A stretch of DNA of 64,000 nt from Anseranas semipalmata (taxonomy: Eukaryota; Chordata; Aves; Anseriformes; Anseranatidae), in NCBI GenBank assembly GCA_013399115.1, contig VXAA01001502.1, positions 101,372-165,371 on the forward strand, in the 5' to 3' direction. Below are positions 49,481 through 62,779 of this stretch, piece after piece. The number at the start of each line of letters is the position of its first letter. The first letter of the stretch is position 1. Made by a program: the position numbers and the translations under genes. The notes under the pieces were generated by a model, which searched no databases, was not told the origin of the DNA, and saw only the letters and a program-made list of their open reading frames with translations.

Positions 49481-52400
49481 CAGCATCTCTTTGTTACAAG
49501 TTAACTATCAAGAGTTATCAGAATCAGAAAGTCTTAATGAGCTTCATACAATTAAGTTTAGCATAACTCAAAACTATAGGGGAAGTGAATGACTAAATAA
49601 CTTCTGAAATTTGAACCACCTCCCATTTGCCCTATTTTCAGGAAATATAAATGATAGCAATATTAACAGCTAGCACAAACATTCCTGACAGTATAATGAC
49701 CTAATTAATTATCCAGTTAGATTTTAGATCATACCAATTAGATAGATTTTCTTTATGCAGAACCAACAATACTCTTAATACATTCTTTGTGTGACTTGGA
49801 AACAATTTCCTCCCTATTATGAATCACATATGAAAATACTAAAATAAAAACCATAAAACCAAAAACAAAAGCTGAAAATGAGAAAGCTGTCATTCATATC
49901 TAACGTGTAGAGGAAAAAAAACAAAGTGAAAAGAGAATACCATTTTAATGTGTACCAGAATAGTATGTTCTGGAGCTTAGCAGGCAAAAAGAACAAATGA
50001 AGTGGGTAGGGGAAAAGGAAGGAAGGACACGTATATGCGAAAAGAAGAAAGAACATAAAAGCAATGAGGAAACTTAAGAAGCAAATCACAGAAAAATAGT
50101 GTTTCACTGCTACTTTCCTGATACCATACACAAACACTGACACTTTCAGTGCTTGGATTAACAAGAGAAAGAAATTTATAACAGAAGTTCGCAAATTCAC
50201 TGGGGAAGGAAGAGTTCCTCCAGAGACATTCCCTTTTCTCCAAGGGACATTGGGCAATACAAAATTTACTTCCCGGTTTGTCGTTTCGCTCTCAAATTTA
50301 GTATGTGGGATACTTTTTATTTTCTTTTGTTTTGTTTTTTCCTTTTTTTCTTTTTGTTTTTTAATGATAAAAGGTAGACACTATTAGTATATTTGACAAA
50401 AATTATTTATTTCATTTCTTTCTTTTTCTTCTACAGAATAATCCCTTCAGCTTCCAAGATTACTGACTTTGTCGTTAAGGAGAAATATTTATTATAAAGT
50501 TTGCCATTCATTAAAACCATGAAAAAAGAAATTTGTTCAAAAAAGAAATGAACTAAAAGCAACTGTAAACCAACACTTTGAGACAGAGAAAAACACAGTA
50601 GCAAAAAAAAGAAGTTACATAAGAACGGGTATCCAAATAAACCAAATGGAATACAATAATTACAACATTAGTATTACTGATACTAACCATTGACGTATCC
50701 AGCTTATTGTAGTCTGAGGGTTTTATGAACTCAGATTGTATTCATTTAATTTACCTTTGAGACTGTTAACCTACTTAGCAGGCCGTATTAGCCTTCTGAT
50801 CTACTTCCAGTAACATATATATGTAAAAGTAGCACGTTTATCTTTCCAAAAATAACAATCTAGTAAAGAATATGGACAGATCAGTACTGGGAAAAGTACA
50901 GTATTCACAAATGCTTACTGTTGTTCCCCGTTAAAATTTCACCAAGACTGATTTCCAAAAGCATTATAGAATTACAAACTGCAATTTCCTTGAAAGTTTA
51001 GAGCTATTAAATATTTTATATAGTTTACTCTAGCTTCCCTTACTCTATCTAGTCATTAATAGTGTTACTGAAGAACTGTTTTCCTAGTGATTCAGCTCCA
51101 TACATTGTGCCATGACCTGAGGATGTTGAACCATGTATGAGACTCGGGTGGAGACAAAAGACTCACTTCAGATAAAACTGAAGCACAACAGCTGCAGAAG
51201 CAAAAAGTAGAACTGACAATGACTAAAGTTCTTAAGGAGTATTACAGTATTATTTGTTAAACATATTCTTTGAAACCTGCCTAGATCTTAAATTGCTTCA
51301 ACATGAGGGGGAAAAAAAAAAAACCAAACATATCTGGAGTAATTCTTCCTTGTAACTGGAGTCAAGGAACACATACAGCTCCCACCCCACCAGACATTGG
51401 CTCTCTTTACACCTATTTCTCCTTTGGCTGCTTACTACAATATAACTGATAATATATCATTTACAGTATATTGACTTCCATGTGCTAATCTCCATCTATG
51501 AAGCTCTCAATTTAAGAACCAAAGCTCCCTATAAATGAAAGTGACAGCATCATATCTACTTATTGAAAAAAAAAAAAAATTGTCTGAGCTACCTGAGAGA
51601 AGTCACCAAGCCTGCCATATAATCACATCACTGCAGCAGATGTCAGTGGAGGCAATACTGTTAGACCTCCCTCCCTTTGAACAAAAGAAGAAAAGGAACA
51701 TGAGTCAGGCATTCTGGAAGGATCCTCAGCTGTAACATTTACCACATCCTTGGTGAATCAAAAAACTTGATTTCTTAATTTTCCACTTACAGATTAAAGC
51801 TCACCATCATTTGGGGCACAGAAACACCGAGTTGTATTGCATACAGGCAGGATTTAACTCCCATTTAATGGAGTATAAGCCAATATCACATTTAGTCCAA
51901 CTATTTCATGGTTTGGGTGTGTGCGTGCAACTACACAGAGAGAGTCTTTCTGGATTATTGTTTTTAATATTAATGATTCCTTAGACAGTAGGCAGCATGC
52001 TCAATTTTGTGCCGAACATAACATAGAAACTCCATAAAGCTGGTTAAATATAAGAAATCATATTGTACATTGATGATTATGTAACTAAACTAAGAGGGAA
52101 CACAGCTGTAGTAGTTAAGAATAATTTTTATTTGTGTAAGAATGAAGGGACGGGGAACAGGAAACAAACCCTTTCACTGTCTCACCCAAGATTATAATTT
52201 ATTTTGTTGAGTGATAGATTTATTTGGGGACTAAAGAGGTTCTTACCCTGCCATACCTGTCCAAACCACATTTTGCAAAGCAATGAGGAATTTTCAGTTT
52301 AGCAAATTAAAAACATTTCCGTTCAGTATGAGGAAACATTTTAGCATTAGCCTTTTCTTTAGTCTTCTTACATTGATGTTCATAACAGTAAACTCAGAGT

Positions 52401-52773
52401 AAAAGCAGGAAAATGAACTATTGCAGAGTGATCTAAATATAAAACACCTCATAGTCTGCTACAGTACTCAAAGGATTAAATGTGTCTCAGAAAGCCTTTA
52501 CAAACAGTGTATCTTGAATTGTTAAAGTCAATGCATCTGTAAGAATCCCTCAGTTCTTCAATTTGTCACATAGAGGATGGCTTTTTATTGATTCATTTCT
52601 AGGTCACTAAACTTTTGTGGTATTCAAAAGATCTAAAGTGCACCCATATGGGGCTTTTCTGATAGCATCCATTGTACCCTGGATTCAATAGTTACATTGC
52701 TATTCAAAACCATAGAAGTACAGCTTTCTTTTTGTAAATAAACAAACAAATCATTTAGCACAGGTATTTCAGT

Positions 52774-52835
52774 AGCTCACTGATTATTTTCATAGTTAAA
52801 TTGGACAAGCTCACTAATTATTTTCATAGTTAAAT
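52774..52835. repeat. Tandem duplication, period 34 bp
   Basis: 28 bp (agctcactgattattttcat and on) repeated 34 bp later with a single mismatch. Confidence 0.95.
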
Positions 52836-53059
52836 AGGGCGAAATACTTTCAAGTATTTTTGTTTTCTGATAACGCTTGGACTTACTAGTTGATGGCTAG
52901 GATAAATTCTTGACTCTTACCTTTATTTTTCCAAATTACACACACATCCAAAAGCACTACCTCCATTCTATATTTGTAGGAACTAACACTTAAGCGTGTT
53001 TTAGCCAGCCAAGAAACTTAAGAGAAGCCTGGCCCAAATCTTTATTCTTAGCCTCCATA

Positions 53060-53180
53060 CTAAATGGCTGTCCCGTCAGCAGCCTTCATTGTGAACGTCA
53101 CTTCTAGCTAATAAGGCGCATAGACAAACAAGACTTGTGCAGCTGCAGACTCTTTTCTGGGTCCAGTCACCACAAGTCAC
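53060..53180. promoter_or_regulatory. Candidate conserved noncoding element (intron 2)
   Basis: Contains ggctgtcccgtcagcagcct, a half CRE (acgtca), the palindromic E-box core gcagctgc and a SOX-like cattgtg within 120 bp. Confidence 0.25.
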
Positions 53181-54324
53181 ACAACAGTTCACAGCTTTCT
53201 CTGATTCTTTTTGAACAAAGAATATTCTATAGCTAAGTAGCAGGTGAGTAACTAGTGAAGCGTAAAACTACACAAGGAAAAGAGATTATTTACCTAGAAG
53301 TTATGCATATTGTCTCCAGGACAAAACCTTTTCTGATCGTACAGATAAGGACATAAATAAAATAGCTTATTTTGACCATTATCTAGTGGCCTCTTTCCAC
53401 AGCAGCATGCTTCCATGGCCAAAATAGTTATGAAGAAAAAGCAGTATTGTCAGTATCAGCACAATGAATTCCAGCATACAACCATGTTGAAAACAAAGGA
53501 TAAAGACCAATTCCTATTTATGGCTTTTCTCGCCCCTATATTGTACAGGTTACTGAACACTTGAGACATTCTCAACACCTTTGTGCACGGACTGTCTGCA
53601 GTACTAGGAGGAATCAGTGGCTCAGGGAAATAAATACCAAATTTTAAGGCACTGGAGTTTAGCTAGAGCACAGAAAACAAAGAGAGCAGATATGAGCAAG
53701 GCACTTTAACTAGGTACTTTATATAACAATTAAGGACAAAAATCTCATGTAATTACAGAAATTTATGTCTAAACATGTGGCATCAAGAATAAAAGAAATC
53801 TCTAGCCCTAACTGCTCCCCCTGCACCAAAGGTATTCATGTTCCAAGGGTGGGATGGAGGAGAAGCACTGTAACTTGAAGGGGAACAAAATCCACCATAA
53901 GGTAACAAAGATGTATAGTCATATTTATAACAACTAACTTTTAAATGTCTGTATATTGAGTGACATGAGGTCTTTGAAAAACTCCAGAGATAATTTATAG
54001 CCTAATTACTTAAAAAGATGAGAGCTATAAGACAAAAAAAAAAAAAAAAGACTGCAGCATTGTAATGTACAGATAGCTTTTTTTTTTTTCCTCTTACAAA
54101 GCCTAGACAGGTTGCCCTAGAGCTGCCAAAAGCCTGTCATAGCCTATCAGTATTGATCATTTTTTCACCAGATAGTTCTATAGTATGGTACTGTGACCTA
54201 AGGTGAGTCTTTCTGTAGCTATGAAACGTTTCTCTGAATTGCTGCAGGTTATAAGATGTGATTATTTTAATAATCTAAAATTCCATTTAAAAGATACTTT
54301 ACTAATGTCCACATTTACTAAGCT

Positions 54325-54460
54325 TGAGGGGATATACTCTGTGTCACTTGCATTTAATTAGCACATGCCAAAACTGAGTTGTCAAACATACAAGTTACAA
54401 TATTTGGCATTTGGCCATACTTCAGAAAGGTGAATTCTGATTAACTTGTATTTTGTATAA
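54325..54460. promoter_or_regulatory. Candidate conserved noncoding element (intron 2)
   Basis: ttgcatttaattagcacatg combines a homeodomain core (taatta) with neighbouring non-repetitive sequence. Confidence 0.22.
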
Positions 54461-56194
54461 TTATATTTAGAAAATCACTGTTTTGTACCTCTCTAGAGAT
54501 TATCTTTTTCAATTTTAAAAAGATGATAAATTCAATTACATTGACAAGTGAAGAGAGCTCTTACCAGTCAGGTTAAATTGCATGTCTAACAAAAATAAGA
54601 ATAGCTAATTAAAGTAGCTGAAACCGCTTCAGGGCTTAGAACGCACAGGTATAGACCTGCTTTTAACCAAACAACTTTAACTTTTTATACTTGACCTCAG
54701 CTACTAACAAAAGCCCTCCTACTGATAATCTTTAAAACATTTAGCCATCAATGACCTTGTCAAAGCTACAGCATCTTAAAGGTATGTAAGAATAGGCTCT
54801 TATAGGGTACCCAGGGCAGACCTATCTGAGCACACTGCAACTCACTATACAGGATGCATTATACAAATAAGGCTTGTATTTAAAAACACAAAATAACATT
54901 GTTCTGAAAACTCTTCCTAAGGGTGGCAAAACAGACATACAGCAGGTCTACGTACATCGGGGAGTGAGAGTAAAGGGGTGTGTTTAATCAGCAGCTATAC
55001 TAATTGTTTGTTTTGAAAGTGGAGACTCTTCTGGAAAACTAACCACATTGGTATTGTGCAAACTGTTCAGACAGTGTTCAAATTTCATTTCACTCAAGAG
55101 TCAGAATGCCAGTTTTACCACTTTTTATAAACCCAGAACAGTAGTATCTCTTGAAATTGAAGTACCTGTTAAAAAAAATAAATCTAACTATATGAACAAA
55201 AGCCAGGAAGTTTCAGGTTCCTCTAGTATCTTGCGTAAGAGAACCATGTACCTCAACTCTCTAATTTTCGTATAAATAAAACACTGTCAAAAGAACATAC
55301 TATAGAAGAAATTCAATTGGAAATCATGATACTCATTATTATGATTTAAATTTAAAAAAATTGAGCACTTATATTTCAAACAGTATTTTACAGTCGTATC
55401 CAGTAACCTGTGCCATTACTACATCTCCAGAACACAACAGTTAAAATAAATATTTTAATATCTTGAATCTACCATTATTTGGTTAAATTAACCAAGATAA
55501 TGTGTCAAATAATGAAGATGAGCATTTAATTTGCAAAGGGAGCTAAGCTAAAAGTAACGCAATTTATTCTTGCCTTAGAGAATGTTGAAGGGAGGGAGAA
55601 GAATTTAACCTTTTTATAACACTTGGAGTACAACGCAGAAAGATCTTCCTAGGAGGTTTATCGCTGACAGCTTCAATCCTGTATAATATTAAGCTTGCCT
55701 AGACTAATCTCATGACAGAATTTTTTTGTCTATTGACAGGATATTCTAACAATGCAGTTACAATTCTACCTGCACCAACTTTAAAAATTAGTCTAAAAGT
55801 TTTTATACTAATGAGTCATGAATAAATATAGTTCTCCCTTCAAGACTTTTAGTATATAATTATATGTTTCAAAATAATACATGGAAAGTTTTGTTTGGGA
55901 AAAAATTAGCTTTCAGATCTAAAAGTGAAATTCTCCTTCATGTTTCTATAAGCTAAATTTAATAGCAGATCACAAATAAACAGGCATGCACTCAGAGGGA
56001 AAAAAAACAAAAACCATCCAGGTAAGAATCCTGTCATTTGTCATCTCTTTCATTAGAACAAAAAGCTCAGTGTCTTGGTATTCACTTCATCTGGCACCAT
56101 TTAGGTCAGATCAAATGAATATCTAACCCTATGCTCAACAGTAGGCAAAAGAACATATTTAGAAAGAGGTACTAAGAACTGAGCAAGCAAATAC

Positions 56195-56770
56195 GATGCT
56201 TCACCCAAGCACTTGCTCAGCCTCACACTGTTAGCTCAAGGACTTCCCAAGCCTGGCTTGGTATCCATGTACTTAGCAATCCAAACTGCTTTCTCTTCCA
56301 TGAAGCTGCCCAGTTTCCCATCGAGAGCATGAAATTTTTTTACGTTCACAACACCCTATGGTGAATTATCCCACCACTTAATTACATACTGTGTGCAACT
56401 TCTTTTGTTTAATGCCAATTTTATAGCTGGTAGGTTCATTTGATACCTCCCAGTTCTTCTACTGACAGTGACAATGGGAAGACAACACCAAAAGTTTTAT
56501 AATCTGTGATCTCTGAAAAATATGAGAGGTTCTAACTTTGTTTTCCTCCTTCGTCTGTCCATAGCAAGATCGCAGCTCTTCTCAAACCGTGTGAGATAAG
56601 ATCTTCACTGAAAGCAGTAAGACAGAAAATTTCTATCATTTCTCCTGAGTTCACAGAAATGCGGGTGAAACTTCATGAGAAAATTAACCTTAACTGGTAT
56701 TCTCTTCTCTGAGAAAGGCCAAATACTCTCTCTTCTAGTTCTGACTGTGCAGTTCTCCTCTTCCCCTTGT
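56195..56770 (-). mobile_element. Ancient CR1-type LINE, antisense
   Basis: The stretches tttacgttcacaacacccta, then ggtgaattatcccaccactt, aattacatactgtgtgcaac and ttcttttgttt match, with heavy decay, the antisense 3' region of old amniote CR1 elements (cacaacacccTatggcaa-gaattccac, ttaattatgcattgtgtgaa). Boundaries are approximate. Confidence 0.6.
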
Positions 56771-58699
56771 GCTAGCTCTGGTACTCATCTCACATATGAG
56801 TGAGCCAACCCTGGTTACTAAACCAAGAGAAAAGTCTCCACTTTAACTGGGTCAGTTTTCTGTCAATTTAGAGAGCTGAATCATCTCAGCAAGGAATTGA
56901 AAAGCACTAGTGCCAGCTCAAGGAACAAGACTGCACAGCCAAGAACAGGGAGAAGGATTTGGACAACTTCTTTCAGCAGAAGTGAACTGCTGTACCACTT
57001 CAGTGTTCTAAAAAAAATTTGAACTTAAATGGCTGCCATTAAACAGACGGTGGCCTATATGAAATTAGGTAATGTCAGCGATTTTTTCTGGCAGGCAACT
57101 ATTCAAATTACTTAGATCTGCATCACAACATACAGCAATTTATGGATTTTTATTTAAAAATTGAGATTTTCTAAGATTCACTAAGACAGCAACACCTGTC
57201 TCTAAACAGCCTCTAATGATAGATAAAACATAGAAATAAGAACTAGCCTTACAGTAAGAACAAGACATAATAAGAGCAATTACTTTGCTCACCGGGAAAC
57301 TGAAAAATGTTGTTCAGTTTCTAGTGCAGGTTCATATAAGCCCTATACCAACTAAAGACAACATGATGTAACCCCAATATTGACTAAAAGAGACCTCAGA
57401 TAAGCTCTCTCCATATTTCATAGTTAGACTTGTTAGTGTTAAGACTTATTTGAAATGTTGTAACAATTCAAAATATTATAACCAAAATTACAAATACAGA
57501 TGAAGTTAAAGACCAGTCTCCCTAGTGATGGTTGTCATTCCATGGTGAAAGTAAATATAGATAAAATGTTGGGACCACATCATTTTTTCCTCTTTCAGAA
57601 AATAACTGAAAATTACTGATTAAATCTTACTTAAGGTTGAAACTCTGAACAGCTGCTAGCCCACTGGTGTCTATCACTAGAGACATGAAGATCTTGTTTT
57701 TGCATAACTTTCATGCCAATGAAATTTAAACAATATTACTAGAAATACTTTTAAGTGAGCGGGAGACTTAACTTCTTAGATGTACAAAGCCTACTTCAGA
57801 ACATCAAGAAGGTCATAATGGAAAGGATGAAATGACAGTCTCTTAACTTGTGAAGCTAGCTTGCATTATGTGCTACTTATATCTTTGTTTTCTTTTGAGC
57901 TATAGTTCAAGGCCTATAATTCAGCAACTCCATAGCATTTAAAAATAGAAATGGTATTTGTATTTTCTAATCTTCCAGTTCCTTCTTTCCTTCACCAACC
58001 TCCACCAGTTCACATAAACACTAACGGTCCTAATACTTCATCAACAAGCTCTTATAATATTCTGCAGGCACAATCTATTTGAAACCACTGAAATCACCTA
58101 GGCATTCACTAGTCTGCTTTTTCCTTAGTCAAGGCTGAATTGTCGCTGTTCTCAATTATGATAATCGTGATATTTCAGTGCTCCTTCTTGGTGAAGATTA
58201 ATATGCAAAAATTTACAAATTTCCACTTTCTCAATATCAGCTGTGGCCAGCTTTTCCACTTTGCCAAGTAAGCAGCCAGCCCTTCTCGTAACTATGGATG
58301 TACTAAAGAAAAATCTGTATTACTCTAGATATTCGTTGCTAGTTGTATCTTACTTCATACCCGAGTTCTTCACATTTTATCTGTACACTCTCAATTCACA
58401 ATTTTGCACTGATCCTTAACAGCCTGTGAGACATTCAAAAACTCAGGATTTAGCCAAAATGGTCCCTTGCTACGTTTTCAATCTTCTGCAAAGAGAAGCT
58501 GGTGTTTTTATCTTTATTAAGACCTTTTTACTTTTTTATCTCCCAGATGTTACCTACCAATTTCACGTCTATCGATGGCTGTCTTCCTGTAATCCACTGT
58601 TTATACTCAAAAATCATTTTAAGAACTGTAATGCAGGATTTTTGCCACTTAATATGTAGGCACTTAGATATTACTTGTTGTATCTCAAATAGTTTTGCA

Positions 58700-58860
58700 A
58701 ATGTGATTATGTTTTCATCACTCTTCTACAAATAAGGAAACTGAGGTACTTCACCTCTTATTCAGTGGGAGAAAACAGTCACATAACTTTTTAGATTCCA
58801 ATAGTTCAGAAAAATCGCAGTGACTGGAAAGCTAGGAGCTGTAAGATCTAGTTCCTAGTT
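58700..58860 (+). mobile_element. Possible L3/CR1-like fragment
   Basis: ctacaaataaggaaactgag and a following gtactt resemble the 'ttttacagatggggaaactgaggcac' segment of ancient L3/CR1/MIR-type repeats. The later agctaggagctgtaagatct could be the decayed continuation. Weak. Confidence 0.4.
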
Positions 58861-59469
58861 CTCTGTTCCAGCAACTTGGTATTAAAAGGTAGTATTTAAA
58901 TTGTTATATTACTAAAGATGTGAGCACAAATTAGAGATGCAGATGATTTCCACATAAGTACAGGTGCTTCTCTAATAACCTTTCATTTGTTCTGGTAGTC
59001 ACAGTTCTTTTTGCTAGGAAAGTAATAGTTTGATACTTCCTCATAAGGACCACTAACCTGATAAACAATTGCAAAAATTTAAAAATTTTAAATTTAGCCA
59101 AATTAAAAAAAAAAACACTTTGTTATGATAAGCAGCCTGAATATTACGAGAAATAAAATCACTTAGAAATACTTAGATCTTTTGAGAAATGTCCTAGGAA
59201 GTCCTAAAATTTGCTAAACATCCTGCTTTCAAACAGAATTTGCTGTATCCTCCTTGGGGCCTCAGACCTGTCTGAAAGTAGGGTTTTGATCCACTTCCAG
59301 TAATTCTTGAAATAGAGAACAGTTCACTCTGAAGGCTATCCAAAGTGAAGGGACCTCTCTTAAATTCTGAGTTTAATAAACAATAATAAGACAGGTTATT
59401 TAATTAGTATAATAAAATGAGCAAAACATATCAGAACATGGCTTACTGTATCTTATGTTTTATACTAAC

Positions 59470-59505
59470 CGATAAGAAGAAGGGTTCCAACAGCTAAGCC
59501 TCCAC
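59470..59505 (-). CDS. ELP4: ELP4 coding exon 2 (36 nt), glycine-rich loop
   Basis: Elp4 is one of three RecA-fold subunits (Elp4-5-6) that form the hexameric ring of Elongator. The ring binds tRNA and helps Elongator modify wobble uridine 34. This short exon reads (G)GGLAVGTLLLI(E), the position of the RecA-type P-loop. It lacks the GK[ST] of a working Walker A motif, as known for this subunit. The acceptor is a pyrimidine tract ending ttctttccag and the donor is cg/gttagt. The first two bases complete a glycine begun in exon 1 and the last base begins a glutamate finished in the exon at 48694, so the phase fits on the downstream side. The exon is too short to call alone; its position, phase and family match carry it. 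Exon numbering is inferred from the mammalian gene. Confidence 0.88.
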
Positions 59506-59944
59506 CTGGAAAGAAAACAAAATGAAGAATAAAGTAAGACTACATTTTAATACTACGATAGAGAACAATTAAATTTTCCTAGTTTATAAGTCAAAGAAAG
59601 GTGATAACGGGGAATTTAAAAATACAAAAGTGAACAACATTTTAATTACCTTTGCAATACTTCCTACAATTCTCTATTATGAAATAATTATACATTACAT
59701 GTAATTATATATTACACATTACAATTACTTTCACAATATACTGTACTATCATCGTCGTGGTAAAAAAGATCCTGCAGAGCTCTGTGCAACTATACTCAAG
59801 TACTACAATAATGATTTATGGTCTGAGCCAGGGAATTTTTACTTGGATGACTCAAGTGAGTAAACATTCTCCAAATTAAATCCATATTAATCACTAGCAG
59901 GTGATACTGCTTTATACCAAGAACCACGTATGTAAAGTGACCTA

Positions 59945-60003
59945 CTAAGATGCTCGCAAATTCCCACTGAAGTCAGTCAGGCAAAATCCTGGCTCCACTA
60001 GTT
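59945..60003. repeat. Possible ancient amniote repeat fragment
   Basis: aaattcccactgaagtcagt followed by caggcaaaatcctggctcca is the same kind of motif pair as at 49435, better preserved. Confidence 0.4.
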
Positions 60004-62779
60004 TGTATCATGTTACTGAAAAGAGACATAACAGTAAAGCAGGTAGGATTCACCCAATAAGAGCTGGACTGACACTTCATAAACAAAATAATACAAACCT
60101 GAAAAATACACTGTTGAAGTCTTTTTGAGTATGTCTTGAACACAGAAACAACTCTATGAATGCAGATGAGTGAAATATTTGTTTAAAAATAAAAATTATT
60201 TCGACCAATTGGCCACTACTATTTTTTTCTTTTGCTTAAACAATTACAATCGATGCTTATGTTCCAATCACAGATGACTGAATGAATAATAGACAGAAAT
60301 GAATACACCTGATATGTTTTGATACACAGGTTCTTATCCCATCAATCTCAACAGTGTAGAGGGCCAGAAAAAAAGATAAAATCTATGAACTCTTGTTCTG
60401 TTGATGTATTTGTTCCTCAAAAAGAAAGCAAGTATAATTATGTAACGGTGGTTTAACTGGTTGTCCCAAGAAGGAATTTCAACAGAGAAGGTGAAAGAAG
60501 AATTCACAGTTCACTTTATGTGAAGAGTAAACTATTTACAATCTGAATTCCAAGACAGAAAATAGTGGAATAACCTGAAGTTAGACTGCAAATATTTTAT
60601 TGAATATAAGACTGTGACAGGAAAGCTCCAAAATTTTTGGAAGTGTTTGGACGGTCATACGAAAGCAGTCTATTGCAGTGCTTTGCACAAGGGAAACTGC
60701 GGTGTGTTTTTGGCAATTAAATCCTGCTCTAAAAGCAATCTGGGAGCAAACTGAATCACAACAGCACCACATCCAAAACAACTGATAAAAGAATTCCATT
60801 CTGGACTCTGCAGATGGACTCTAGTGAACACTAATTCAGTCTATCAAATAAAGAGCTCGTTAAACTTCACTTGAAATTGATTCCAATAGGGATTGGATCA
60901 ATTGATTCATCTTTACCTCTGCTGGTGGGACTACAAATACCTGTAGCACCTATAAAGTTGATACGTACCCAGGAGGAAGAAAAAAAAGCAAATTTCTCTC
61001 CCATAGGCCAAACAGCTGCCAAAGGACTAACTACAGTAGCCTTTGTTTTGATCAAGAGACAATGAATTCTGCATTCATCACTGATTTATGTGAACTCATT
61101 TTTAGCTCCCTAATGCCACTAAGCAATTAAGCTTCTACGCACATTCTAATAAAAGCCATCAGATGACTTAGGATGCAATACAATTATAGAGAATATCGTA
61201 TCAACAGGATTTCCAAACAATATACATGCTTTTCCATTTTCATATTATACATAATTAACTCCAAAATTAAATTACACAAAATGCTAACTCTTAGCATCTT
61301 AGCACCATGACAGAATATCAACAGATTGGAGGAAAAAACATTTCTTAGAATGTTTTTAAAGAAGTGTTACTTGAAATATGACTGAGAAGACACAAGGTAG
61401 CATAATCAATAAAGATTAATTAAGGAAGTGTTGTACAGTAGCAAAAAGTTAGAAACTATTTATAGAACTAAAGAAAACTAAAGGGCAAATCTCCATGAGG
61501 TCCATGGCCATGCACAGCTAGGTTAGAGATTAGGTCTTTTTATTTTATGAGTATTAATAAATTATATTAGAGCAATCTAGGTATTATGCATTAATAGCAT
61601 AACATTACCTGCTGCCTACTGTAAAAAAGGCAAGATTCTGGACTTGACATAAACAAGCCATAACCAGAAGACATAAAACAGCCTCAAATGTTGCTTTGTA
61701 TAGGCAGAAAAAGGATACTGCTTATAAATCATGCTGAGTAAGCAGCCAAAACAGCAAGTGCGTTTACAAAGTTACAAAGTAGACGGACATCTGACATAAA
61801 ACATTCTGGCTGGTAATGTTGTATTTTCTATTTAAAAAAATAAACACACACATCAAATCACAGGCCAAAGCCTGTGAAAGACAAGACCATAAATTGTGAA
61901 ACACAAGACAATAACAATAAATGAGTAAAGAGATTTTTTTTGCTTGCATGGGAGGGACAGGTGTGGTAACAGCATGTCTACAGTAATCACAAGGCTTCTA
62001 CAAAAGCCACAAAAGGTGCTAATAGTGTTCCATCCTAATGCCTGAACTCAAAACGCAACAGAATCACTGTGTTGCCATGTTGTGATGCTGCCATAGTTTT
62101 AGTGGCACATCACAGTGCAAATGCTCAGTCAGCTACTAATTTCATAGTTGTGTCTCAGAGCGTGACAGATAGTTCAAGCTATGCTCCTGAACCAAGATGT
62201 ACAAACTCCCCAATATTTATGGCAAACTTATCAAGTAATCAAATGTTTCTTAGATACTTTAAAAAAGAACTGTAAGCACTATTTATTTGAAAGCCAGAAT
62301 GAAATCCCCATGTTCTGATTCACCAATTTTTGCTTCATTTTGTTGGTTCAGGTAAAAAAATACCCCCAAAAAGTCCTACTACAAGAAGAAAGGAAAAAAA
62401 TACCAAAATCAGAAATCATGCGGCTGCTTGACACAAAGTACACTGTAAACATTCACTGCATTCAATTTTTCAAGGAGACAGACAGCATGTGGTACTAACT
62501 ACAGTTGTTTCAAACTAGCACATTCTATACAGAACATGGAAAAAAATAGCTTCAAATTATGAGATTTTACCAAAACACAACGTGACATAGAAAAGATCAA
62601 AACAGTCATAAGTAATGTATTACCTCATGGCAATAATGACTTAAAATCTTGGTTATCTAAAGCTACCTTGTAGCCACCACAGATGTAGTGTCTCTCCTGT
62701 TTTTAAATAGCTTGTACAAGAGAGAATGCTTGTCAAACAGTACCTCAACCCAGTCACAGCACTCACAAACTATACTTTT

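Larger units (their letters stand above)
48695..59469 (-). other. ELP4: ELP4 intron 2 (10.8 kb)
   Basis: Holds a 34-bp tandem duplication at 52.77 kb, conserved-looking patches at 50.4, 53.06 and 54.33 kb, an old CR1 copy at 56.2-56.8 kb and an L3-like fragment at 58.7 kb. The purine-rich stretch at 49.8-50.3 kb yields long hydrophobic antisense frames that are compositional only. Confidence 0.85.

Noticed and set aside
49817..50257. 146-codon minus-strand frame rich in Phe and Leu
   Set aside because: It is the antisense of purine-rich low-complexity DNA, so hydrophobic codons are forced by composition; no family features.
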